Made by a program: the position numbers and the translations under genes. A stretch of 7,943 bases of DNA, taken from NCBI GenBank assembly GCA_027336345.1, contig DAHWFZ010000079.1, forward strand, positions 1-7,943, written 5' to 3'. Positions 1 through 5,808 of the stretch are shown piece by piece. The notes below the pieces were generated by a model. It was not told the DNA's origin, did not search any database, and was given only the letters and a program-made list of their open reading frames with translations. The first letter of the stretch is position 1, and each line of letters starts with the position of its first letter. The stretch is from Candidatus Wolfebacteria bacterium. Lineage in GTDB: Bacteria; Patescibacteriota; Minisyncoccia; UBA6257; UBA9933.

Positions 1-1
1 T

Positions 2-70
2 ATCCGTAACCATAAAAATTCATTAACCCCTATAGGAGCAAAACCTGAGGGGAATTTGCAGTTAATGTAA
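2..70 (+). CDS. Possible C-terminal end of an upstream gene (partial)
   Basis: A frame is open from the window edge through 22 codons and ends at a TAA at 68-70. The last residues read GAKPEGNLQLM. No family can be recognised from so short a tail. The stretch also contains a small hairpin (CCCCT at 27-31 with AGGGG at 48-52, plus AGG/CCT inside it), so it could be non-coding. It is listed because the codons look ordinary and nothing else explains positions 1-70. Confidence 0.3.
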   Translation: MRNHKNSLTPIGAKPEGNLQLM

Positions 71-119
71 AGTTAAAAAATCAAAAGCCAAAATTACAGT
101 TTAAAGTTGATATGGCAGC

Positions 120-205
120 GTCATCCCGAGGGTAATCCCGAAGGATATTAATATGAAATCCTTGGCGGAGTTTATACCGAGCAATCCGAATGTTTTCAGG
201 GTGGC
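120..205. repeat. Degenerate GTCAT-type palindromic element
   Basis: It begins GTCATCCCGAG (120-130) and continues with CCCGAAGGAT, the layout of the better preserved copies at 2919 and 4843. The inner part has AAGGAT facing ATCCTT around 141-162. The right end, near TTTCAGGGTGGCG (194-206), is a decayed form of the expected TCAGGATGAC. It lies between the putative upstream gene end and the uvrA promoter region. Probably a decayed non-autonomous palindrome. Confidence 0.45.
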
Positions 206-232
206 GCGGCAGTGTCGCTCAAATATTTTACA

Positions 233-261
233 TTGTCATTTTTCATTTTTATTTTTACATT
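233..261 (+). promoter_or_regulatory. Possible uvrA promoter
   Basis: TTGTCA at 233-238 (5 of 6 matches to TTGACA) lies 17 bases before TACATT at 256-261 (4 of 6 matches to TATAAT). The predicted transcript start near 268 would leave a leader of only about 7 bases before the GTG at 275, in keeping with the very short leaders seen for uvrC and the patatin gene. The surroundings are T-rich, so a chance match is possible. Confidence 0.35.
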
Positions 262-274
262 TTCAATTTGAAAC

Positions 275-2872
275 GTGGAAGACAAAATAATCATAAAAGG
301 AGCCAGAGTCCATAATTTAAAAAATATTTCACTTGAAATTCCAAAAGAAAAATTGGTGGTTTTTACCGGAGTTTCGGGCAGCGGAAAATCGTCCTTGGCG
401 TTTGACACTATTTTTGCCGAAGGCCAGCGCAGATATATTGAATCCTTGTCTCCGTATGCCAGGCAATTTTTGGGCCAGATGGAGCGCGCCGATATTGATG
501 ATATTTTGGGGCTTTCCCCGGCAATTGCCATTAATCAAAAAGCGCTGAGCCATAACCCGCGTTCAACTGTCGGAACTTTGACGGAAATTTACGACTATTT
601 GCGCGTTCTTTTTGCGCGCCTTGGAGAAGTTTATTGCCCAAATGACGGCACAAAAATAGAAAAACTTTCCGTTGAAGAAATGGTTAATATCATCCAGGAA
701 AAAGCCAAGGAAACTAAAAACGGAATCGTGACTATTTTAGCTCCGGTTGTTTTGAGCAGAAAGGGGGAATATTACCAGTTGCTTTATAATTATTTGAATC
801 TTGGATTTTCACAGGCGCGCATTGACGGAGATTTTTATTCGCTTCACGATAAAATAGATTTGCCGCGTTATAAAGTCCACAATATTGAAATTGTTATTGA
901 TAAGGCAATGGCTACGGATGAAACGCGCCTTTTTGAAGCCGTGGAATCAGCGTTGGATCATGGCAAGGGACTTGTTACCGTCGTATTGGGCATAGCAGAC
1001 GGTAATCGCGGAACAACGCGGACTGATACGCGGAATGACACGGAAGAAATTCAGCATAGTTCTGTGTCGGGTCAGCGTAAGTCAGCGCCTGTGGAGTTTA
1101 TGCTTTCTTCAAAATGGACTTGTCCGCTGGATAATTTTACTTTTCCGGAAGTTGAGCCGAGGCTGTTTTCATTTAACAGCCCGCACGGCGCTTGCCCGAC
1201 TTGTTTCGGATTGGGAAAGACAGATTTGTTTTTAAACACCATTTGTCCGGATTGCAAAGGCAAAAGACTAAAGCCCGAGGCGCTTTCCGTGCGCATTAAG
1301 GATAAAAATATCAATGATATATCCTCAATGACGCTTGAAGAGGCGCGGGAATTTTTTATAAATTACGGGAAAAAGCTGACTGAAAAACAAAAAATTATCG
1401 CGCACAGCGTGGTTAAAGAAATCCAGGAACGTTTGCAATTTTTAAATGAAGTCGGCTTGAACTATCTTTCGCTCAGCAGGGAAGCGGAAACTCTTTCAGG
1501 CGGCGAAGCTCAGAGGATAAGGTTGGCGTCTCAAATCGGATCGCACCTGTCCAATACTTTATATGTTTTGGATGAACCGACAATCGGATTGCATGAGAGG
1601 GATACCGACAGGCTGATTTCAACGCTTAAAGAATTAAAGAGCAGGAATAATTCCCTTGTAATCGTTGAGCATGACGAGCGCACAATACACGCGTCTGATT
1701 TTTTGGTTGATTTGGGACCGCTGGCCGGCAGGCATGGAGGCGAAGTTGTGGCAATCGGAAAGATGAGCGAAATGTTAAAAGGAAAAAGCGCGAAGGAGTT
1801 CCCCGGTTCGCTAACGCTAAAATATTTAAACGGGGATCTGGAATTCGGAGTTTCCAAAGCAAGATCAAAAGAAACTGAAAAAATTACAATCATCGGAGCG
1901 ACTGCGAATAATTTGAAAAATGTGGATGTGAGTTTTCCTTTGCGTAAATTGGTTTGCGTTACCGGGGTTTCGGGCAGCGGTAAATCAACTTTGGTTTACG
2001 ATGTTTTATATGAAAATTTAAATTTGGTAAAAGCGCGGATGAACGAACCGTTAAAAGGCGCTGCTAAAATTCTGGACTCCGAATATGTGGATAAAGTAAT
2101 TATGGTTGACCAATCGCCGATCGGCAGAACGCCGCGTTCTAACCCGGCTACTTATACGGGGATATTTACTCCGATCAGAGAATTTTTTGCCCAGCTTCCG
2201 GAAGCCAGGGAAAGGGGATATACGGCCTCAAGGTTTTCATTCAATGTCGCGGGCGGACGCTGCGAAGCCTGCCAAGGAGCGGGGCATAATTTGATTGAAA
2301 TGCATTTTTTACCTCCGGTTCTGGTGGAGTGCGAAGTTTGCCATGAAAAAAGATTTAACAGGGAAACTTTGCAGGTAAAACACAAGAAAAAAAATGTTTC
2401 TGAAGTTTTGGCAATGACAATTGACGAAGCCGGGGAGTTTTTTGACGGCGTTTATACAATAATCGATAAGCTGAAAGTTATGCAGGAAGTCGGTTTGGGA
2501 TATTTGCAACTTGGGCAAAGCGCCACGACATTGTCCGGCGGAGAAGCGCAAAGGATTAAACTGGCGCGCGAGCTTACGCACCCGCTGGGGAAGAAGACTT
2601 TGTATTTATTGGATGAACCGACTGTCGGATTGCATTATCACGACGTTGAATTGCTGCTGAAAGTTTTAAATAAACTTATTGATAAAGGGAATTCGGTTAT
2701 CGTGATTGAACATAATATGCATATGATACGCGCCTCGGATTACGTTATTGATTTGGGCCCCGAAGGCGGAGAAAGAGGAGGAAAAATTGTGGCAAAAGGA
2801 ACTCCTGCGGAAGTTGCAAATAACAAGCATTCGATTACGGGGAAATACCTTAGAGATTATTTAGTAAAATAA
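275..2872 (+). CDS. uvrA: UvrABC excinuclease ATPase subunit A, shortened central region
   Basis: UvrA is the damage-scanning ATPase that loads UvrB onto lesions in cytoplasmic nucleotide excision repair. The 865-residue protein has both ABC ATPase halves: Walker A at residues 32-39 (GVSGSGKS) and 564-571, signature LSGGE at 407-411 and 753-757, Walker B DEP at 433-435 and 780-782. The conserved IGRTPRSNPATYTG block precedes the C-terminal zinc finger C663/C666...C686/C689. The upstream zinc site reads C283-P-L-D286...C307-P-T-C310, so one of four expected cysteines is Asp. C310 is only 13 residues from C324-P-D-C327, where E. coli UvrA has roughly 120; about 110 residues are absent, making it shorter than the usual 920-950. 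Residues about 243-270 are a repeat-derived insertion. The GTG start is fixed by a TGA in frame at 269-271 and by the typical N-terminus. There is no Shine-Dalgarno sequence. Confidence 0.97.
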   Translation: MEDKIIIKGARVHNLKNISLEIPKEKLVVFTGVSGSGKSSLAFDTIFAEGQRRYIESLSPYARQFLGQMERADIDDILGLSPAIAINQKALSHNPRSTVGTLTEIYDYLRVLFARLGEVYCPNDGTKIEKLSVEEMVNIIQEKAKETKNGIVTILAPVVLSRKGEYYQLLYNYLNLGFSQARIDGDFYSLHDKIDLPRYKVHNIEIVIDKAMATDETRLFEAVESALDHGKGLVTVVLGIADGNRGTTRTDTRNDTEEIQHSSVSGQRKSAPVEFMLSSKWTCPLDNFTFPEVEPRLFSFNSPHGACPTCFGLGKTDLFLNTICPDCKGKRLKPEALSVRIKDKNINDISSMTLEEAREFFINYGKKLTEKQKIIAHSVVKEIQERLQFLNEVGLNYLSLSREAETLSGGEAQRIRLASQIGSHLSNTLYVLDEPTIGLHERDTDRLISTLKELKSRNNSLVIVEHDERTIHASDFLVDLGPLAGRHGGEVVAIGKMSEMLKGKSAKEFPGSLTLKYLNGDLEFGVSKARSKETEKITIIGATANNLKNVDVSFPLRKLVCVTGVSGSGKSTLVYDVLYENLNLVKARMNEPLKGAAKILDSEYVDKVIMVDQSPIGRTPRSNPATYTGIFTPIREFFAQLPEARERGYTASRFSFNVAGGRCEACQGAGHNLIEMHFLPPVLVECEVCHEKRFNRETLQVKHKKKNVSEVLAMTIDEAGEFFDGVYTIIDKLKVMQEVGLGYLQLGQSATTLSGGEAQRIKLARELTHPLGKKTLYLLDEPTVGLHYHDVELLLKVLNKLIDKGNSVIVIEHNMHMIRASDYVIDLGPEGGERGGKIVAKGTPAEVANNKHSITGKYLRDYLVK
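1007..1087. repeat. In-frame palindromic coding element inside uvrA
   Basis: The left arm (1007-1039) carries CGCGG at 1007, 1017 and 1029 and ends GGAATGAC. It matches the first uvrC copy at 28 of 33 positions. A degenerate opposite arm (about 1060-1087, GTGTC...GCGTA..GTC.GCG) could fold back on it. Translated, it gives residues about 243-270, beginning NRGTTRTDTRND, between the conserved stretches VTVVLGIAD and APVEFMLSSKW. UvrA proteins normally pass almost directly from one to the other, so this is an insertion that left the gene open. Confidence 0.75.
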
Positions 2873-2918
2873 TCTAAATTTTTAATTTCTAATTTTAAAT
2901 TTTTAAACAATTTTTCCC

Positions 2919-3034
2919 GTCATCCTGAGGCGGCAGCCGAAGGATCTTCTGAGATTCTTCACTCCGTTCAGAATGACAAAATGCCGTATTTTGTTAATTT
3001 TGTAATTTACAGATTCAAGGTGCTTCAGGATGAC
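2919..3034. repeat. GTCAT-type palindrome with trailing half copy
   Basis: A full copy runs from GTCATCCTGAG (2919-2929) to TCAGAATGAC (2968-2977), so its ends are inverted repeats. A half copy ends TTCAGGATGAC at 3024-3034. Just before it, 2875-2912 is pure AT-rich sequence with repeated TAATTT/AAATTTTT words. The gap from uvrA to the next gene's stop (2873-3111) holds only this repeat material and the terminator at 3062-3092. The element follows the uvrA stop closely and may mark or stabilise the mRNA end. Confidence 0.7.
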
Positions 3035-3061
3035 AAAGAGCAAGAATTTTAAAATTTAAGG

Positions 3062-3092
3062 ATAAAAAAATCGGGACGCATCATGCGTCCCG
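3062..3092 (-). terminator. Rho-independent terminator of the minus-strand small gene
   Basis: CGGGACGCA (3072-3080) pairs perfectly with TGCGTCCCG (3084-3092) around a 3-base loop. Read on the minus strand the GC-rich 9-bp stem is followed by a run of seven T. It lies 19 bases past the stop of the gene at 3112-3429, so it is very likely that gene's terminator. On the plus strand there is no T run after the stem. Confidence 0.88.
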
Positions 3093-3111
3093 GATAATTG
3101 AAACCGCGTAA

Positions 3112-3429
3112 TTATTTGAGCGGTTTTTCAGGAGTTGTTCTGAAAATAGCGAGGAATTCTTCTGAGCAAGAAATAAATTCCTCTATGCCCTCAGGGGAGC
3201 GGGTGAAACATAAACCTAATTGGGTTCCCAACTGAAATGCGACCGTACTGAATATTTCAGTAAGGTCTGAGGAATAATCAGAATTTTTTACTGCGGCTTC
3301 CCACCCTTTTTTAAAAATTCTATCCTCTTTTTTAAGGCTTTTAATTTTGTTTAAAAGATGATAAGAAAAGCTGTAGGAAAAGCCTGAGATAACATCTTGT
3401 TCTAGGACTAATACTTGTTTCTGTTCCAT
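3112..3429 (-). CDS. Small protein of unknown function, 105 residues
   Basis: I do not recognise the family. The gene is supported by a consensus ribosome binding site (AAGGAGG, 9 bases before the ATG) and by a strong terminator just past its TAA stop. The product has no clear signal peptide or long membrane segment. It is mostly helical in character, with a Lys-rich stretch (KIKSLKKEDRIFKKGWEAA) near residues 28-46 and a C-terminal half with two cysteines (LCF and SCS) in FTRSPEGIEEFISCSEEF. It is transcribed away from uvrC and toward uvrA, alone. It differs from its neighbours in having a strong Shine-Dalgarno sequence and a classical terminator, which may mean separate regulation, higher expression or different origin. 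A soluble cytoplasmic protein is most likely. Confidence 0.82.
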   Translation of the reverse strand: MEQKQVLVLEQDVISGFSYSFSYHLLNKIKSLKKEDRIFKKGWEAAVKNSDYSSDLTEIFSTVAFQLGTQLGLCFTRSPEGIEEFISCSEEFLAIFRTTPEKPLK

Positions 3430-3437
3430 AACTTTTG

Positions 3438-3444
3438 CCTCCTT
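3438..3444 (-). promoter_or_regulatory. Consensus ribosome binding site of the minus-strand small gene
   Basis: On the minus strand the sequence is AAGGAGG, 8 to 9 bases before the ATG ending at 3429. This is the only well-placed strong Shine-Dalgarno sequence in the window, and it fixes the start of the 105-residue protein. Confidence 0.85.
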
Positions 3445-3507
3445 TTATTTTATAAGTTAGATTTTTCAATCAGATTTAGTTGCCAGTGTTCTAAAAATAA
3501 GCTACCA

Positions 3508-3513
3508 TATAAT
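3508..3513 (+). promoter_or_regulatory. uvrC -10 box, apparently giving a leaderless mRNA
   Basis: A perfect TATAAT ends 7 bases before the uvrC ATG at 3521, so transcription would begin at or next to the A of the start codon. There is no Shine-Dalgarno sequence. No good -35 is seen at 16-18 bases; TTGCCA at 3480-3485 is 22 bases away, which is too far. Confidence 0.6.
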
Positions 3514-3520
3514 TATAAAA

Positions 3521-4834
3521 ATGTCAATTACTCAACCGAAAAATTTAAGAGAGAAAGTTAAAAAACTCCCATTAACACCGGGCGTGTATTTGTTTATCGG
3601 CGGCAATAATGAGGTCTTATATGTTGGCAGGGCTACAAGTTTAAGAAGAAGGGTGGCGCAATATTTTAATCCGTCAACAAGCACTGGACGTGATATCCGG
3701 ATTCAGGAAATGGTTTCATTGGCAAAAAACATTAAATTTTACCGGACCGATACCGTGCTTGAAGCGATTATTCTGGAGGCGAATTTAATAAAAAAATACT
3801 GGGCAAAATATAATGTAAAAGACCGCGATGACAGGTCGTTTATTTATATTATTATTCCCAAGGGACGCGGAATGACGCGGATTGGAACGCGGAATGACGG
3901 GGAAAATATAAAGAATGAATGGATGCGAAAATTTAATTTTGATTATCCCGCTCCGGTTATTATTCGTGGCCGACAACTTGCCAAATTCCAAATTCCAAAT
4001 TCCAAATTCCATTTGTTCGGGCCGTATCAAAGCCTGACTGTCATTAAAAATGCTTTGAAAATTATAAGGCGTGTTTTTCCTTACAGCACATGCTTGTCTT
4101 CGACACGCGGAACTACGCGGGCTAGAACGCAGAATGCCGCTGAAAAATTAAAACCTTGTTTTGATTATCAGATTGGATTATGCCCGGGAGCGTGCGTGGG
4201 CGCCATTTCTTCAAAAGATTATAAAAAAAATATAAATGATTTGGTTTTATTTTTGAGCGGCAAGAAAAAACAGCTGTTGAAAAGATTGCAGAAAGAAAAT
4301 CCGGAAAAAATACAGGCTTTAAAACACATCCAGGACGTTGCATTAATTGCCAATGAAGCGCAATCTGCGGGCGGCGATTTGGGGCTTGAAAGGATTGAAG
4401 GCTATGATATTTCTCATTTATCAGGCAAGGAAACTTACGGATCAATGGTTGTTTTTACGAACAATCAGCCGGATAAAGATGAATACAGGCTGTTTAAAAT
4501 AAAGAGAGCGCCGGCAAGCGATGATTTGAAAGCATTGGCTGAAGTGATAGAAAGGCGGTTTAATCATCCTGAGTGGAGAACTCCCGATTTAATAATGATT
4601 GACGGAGGAGGGCCTCAGATAAGCTATATTACAAAGATTATGCAGGACAGGCATATAAATGTTTCCATTGTCGGGATATCAAAATATGGGGGAGACGAAC
4701 TGGTATTTCCTTTAAAAACAAATAAATCCGCAAGGGAATTGATTCAAAATATCAGGGGCGTTTTATTGAGGGTAAGGGATGAAGCCCATAGATTCGCAAA
4801 AAAATCTTCAGTAAGCAGGCGCAGGATAAAGTAA
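3521..4834 (+). CDS. uvrC: UvrABC excinuclease nuclease subunit C, short form
   Basis: UvrC makes the 3' and 5' incisions around a lesion marked by UvrB. The 437-residue protein begins with a GIY-YIG nuclease domain: GVY 21-23, YVG 34-36, arginines 42-44, metal-binding Glu in LEANLIK (E86). A cysteine group follows (C191, C213, C221, C225, the last three in CFDYQIGLCPGAC). The RNase H-like endonuclease domain has the expected triad D296 (YDISH), D361 (IDGGG) and H423 (RDEAHRFA). It then stops after a basic tail (SRRRIK), without the helix-hairpin-helix pair of the roughly 610-residue E. coli protein. The UVR motif that contacts UvrB is also shortened: about 15 residues seem missing between LLKRLQKE and KIQALKHIQDVALI. 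Two repeat-derived insertions (residues about 115-128 and 196-208) and a heptamer repeat (154-163) sit in the N-terminal half. All catalytic residues remain, so it is probably functional. Confidence 0.96.
   Translation: MSITQPKNLREKVKKLPLTPGVYLFIGGNNEVLYVGRATSLRRRVAQYFNPSTSTGRDIRIQEMVSLAKNIKFYRTDTVLEAIILEANLIKKYWAKYNVKDRDDRSFIYIIIPKGRGMTRIGTRNDGENIKNEWMRKFNFDYPAPVIIRGRQLAKFQIPNSKFHLFGPYQSLTVIKNALKIIRRVFPYSTCLSSTRGTTRARTQNAAEKLKPCFDYQIGLCPGACVGAISSKDYKKNINDLVLFLSGKKKQLLKRLQKENPEKIQALKHIQDVALIANEAQSAGGDLGLERIEGYDISHLSGKETYGSMVVFTNNQPDKDEYRLFKIKRAPASDDLKALAEVIERRFNHPEWRTPDLIMIDGGGPQISYITKIMQDRHINVSIVGISKYGGDELVFPLKTNKSARELIQNIRGVLLRVRDEAHRFAKKSSVSRRRIK
3866..3898. repeat. In-frame coding repeat inside uvrC, copy 1
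   Basis: A 33-base unit with CGCGG at 3866, 3876 and 3888 ends GGAATGAC and contains ACGCGGAATGAC twice, 22 bases apart. It matches the uvrA copy at 28 of 33 positions and the second uvrC copy at 26 of 33. In frame it encodes R116-G-M-T-R-I-G-T-R-N-D126, placed between a conserved beta strand (RSFIYIIIP) and the segment YPAPVIIRGRQL, which normally lie close together in UvrC. Confidence 0.75.
3981..4011. repeat. Heptamer tandem repeat (CCAAATT)4 inside uvrC
   Basis: Four exact copies of CCAAATT (3981-4008) are followed by a partial CCA. It encodes AKFQIPNSKF (residues 154-163) just before the conserved HLFGPY. Seven bases are not a multiple of three, so only gain or loss of three units keeps the frame; other changes would truncate UvrC. 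The peptide repeat period would be 7 residues per 21 bases. Confidence 0.9.
4106..4138. repeat. In-frame coding repeat inside uvrC, copy 2
   Basis: The same 33-base unit, more decayed (ends AGAATGCC), begins with CGCGG at 4106 and 4116. It encodes R196-G-T-T-R-A-R-T-Q-N-A206 in the same phase as the other two copies. It falls between C191 and C213, which correspond to the first two cysteine ligands of the iron-sulfur site described for E. coli UvrC. Confidence 0.7.
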
Positions 4835-4842
4835 TTTATGCT

Positions 4843-4913
4843 GTCATTCCGGACTTGTCGAGAAATCTCAGTATTTATAAATTATGAGATCCTTCTGAGT
4901 ACCTCAGGATGAC
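4843..4913. repeat. GTCAT-type palindrome downstream of uvrC
   Basis: This 71-base element begins GTCATTCCGGA (4843-4853) and ends CTCAGGATGAC (4903-4913), so its ends are near inverted repeats. Inside, AATCTCA (4864-4870) faces TGAGAT (4885-4890). It starts 8 bases after the uvrC stop and ends just before the patatin promoter. It has no T run, so it is not a standard terminator by itself. Confidence 0.75.
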
Positions 4914-4949
4914 AAGGTGCAATATTCCTTAAAAATTATTTTAAATTTA

Positions 4950-4958
4950 TGCTATTAT
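4950..4958 (+). promoter_or_regulatory. Extended -10 promoter of the patatin gene
   Basis: TGCTATTAT combines the extended TGn element with TATTAT (5 of 6 matches). It ends 6 bases before the ATG at 4965, so the transcript is expected to start at the start codon (leaderless). There is no Shine-Dalgarno sequence. No convincing -35 box is seen, as allowed for extended -10 promoters. Confidence 0.6.
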
Positions 4959-4964
4959 TAGCTT

Positions 4965-5789
4965 ATGAGAATAAATGAAAATAATCGTCCTAAAATCGGT
5001 TTGGCTCTGGGAAGCGGCGGGGCAAGAGGCTTGGCGCATATCGGAGTCATAAAGGTTTTGGAAGCCAACCATATTCCGATTGATTTTATCGCCGGCTCAA
5101 GCATCGGAGCTCTTATAGGAGGGTTGTACGCCGCGACAAAAGATATAAATAAAATTGAAGAAATTATTTTATCAGGCGGCAAAAAGCAACTTTTGGATTT
5201 GATGATCGACCCGTCAATCACGGGAGGGTTTATCAGCGGAGATAAGATTGAAGATTTTGTAAGCGGCATAATTGACGATGTTGGTTTTAAAAATTTAAAA
5301 ATTCCATTTGCCGCGGTTGCCACAGATTTAAAAACAGGAAAACCGGTAGTAATTGAAAAAGGAAAAGTTTCAAATGCCATAAGGTCAAGTATCGCGGTTC
5401 CGCTTGTTTTCAAGCCGATCCGGAACGGAAAAAAATTTCTGGTGGACGGAGGATTGTCTTCTCCCGTTCCCGTTGAAATTGTAAAAAATATGGGCGCGGA
5501 TTATGTTGTCGCGGTTAATGTGGACGCGCATTGTTCTTACCATAAGGACGGAGATAAATTGGGGCTGAGAGATATTGTCCAATATACATTCAGTATGATG
5601 CGTTCTCATTTATCAAGATTCAGTTCACAGAGCGCTGATGTCGTCATTGAACCGAACATCAACAGCCATGGCGTAATCGGGTGGAAAGACTTTCTTGACG
5701 GTAAAAATATAATTAAAAAAGGGGAGTCTGCGGCAAAATTATCAATAATTAAAATGAAAGGTGACTTAAAGCGGTTAAAAGTGATATAA
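4965..5789 (+). CDS. Patatin-like phospholipase (RssA/NTE type)
   Basis: Patatin-family lipid acyl hydrolases use a Ser-Asp dyad to cleave acyl groups from phospholipids or related esters; the true substrate here is unknown. The 274-residue protein opens with the family's hallmark KIGLALGSGGARGLAHIGV, containing the oxyanion-hole glycines (GSGGARG, residues 16-22). The nucleophile motif GSSIG is at 44-48 (Ser46), and the catalytic Asp lies in DGG at 161-163, followed by SPVPVEIVKNMGADYVVAVNV. The length and motifs agree with the small bacterial group that includes E. coli RssA. There is no signal peptide, so it probably acts in the cytoplasm or on the inner face of the membrane. The stop codon overlaps the next promoter's TATAAT. 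Family call is secure, role is not. Confidence 0.94.
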   Translation: MRINENNRPKIGLALGSGGARGLAHIGVIKVLEANHIPIDFIAGSSIGALIGGLYAATKDINKIEEIILSGGKKQLLDLMIDPSITGGFISGDKIEDFVSGIIDDVGFKNLKIPFAAVATDLKTGKPVVIEKGKVSNAIRSSIAVPLVFKPIRNGKKFLVDGGLSSPVPVEIVKNMGADYVVAVNVDAHCSYHKDGDKLGLRDIVQYTFSMMRSHLSRFSSQSADVVIEPNINSHGVIGWKDFLDGKNIIKKGESAAKLSIIKMKGDLKRLKVI

Positions 5790-5790
5790 T
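5761..5790 (+). promoter_or_regulatory. Promoter of the 47-residue protein, overlapping the patatin stop
   Basis: GTGACT (5761-5766, 4 of 6 matches to TTGACA) and TGATATAAT, a perfect extended -10 with TATAAT at 5785-5790, are separated by 18 bases. The TAA stop of the patatin gene (5787-5789) lies inside the -10 box. A transcript from about 5797 would have a leader near 12 bases before the ATG at 5809. Confidence 0.6.
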
Positions 5791-5808
5791 TTTAAAAATA
5801 AAAAACAT

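Noticed and set aside
196..553. Minus- and plus-strand open frames overlapping the 5' part of uvrA
   Set aside because: They overlap a gene with full motif support, lack initiation signals and show no family features; they are shadows of uvrA codon structure.
1531..1893. 120-codon minus-strand open frame inside uvrA
   Set aside because: It is antisense to the conserved LSGGE and Walker B region and mirrors its codon bias; no ribosome binding site or promoter.
3487..3500. Shared word TGTTCTAAAA before uvrC and at 7849, considered as a LexA/SOS site
   Set aside because: No dyad of the GAAC-N4-GTTC or CTGT-N8-ACAG type surrounds either copy, and no copy precedes uvrA; likely chance in AT-rich DNA.
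3981..4011. CRISPR-like array
   Set aside because: The repeat is a 7-base tandem without spacers, and no cas-like gene is present in the window.
4122..4445. 107-codon minus-strand open frame inside uvrC
   Set aside because: Fully antisense to conserved UvrC residues, with no initiation signal.
4843..4913. uvrC Rho-independent terminator
   Set aside because: The palindrome has no T run on the plus strand and belongs to a dispersed repeat family.
4958..5413. 151-codon minus-strand open frame opposite the patatin gene
   Set aside because: Long only because the patatin frame is GC-biased at matching positions; the opposite strand encodes all catalytic motifs of a known family.
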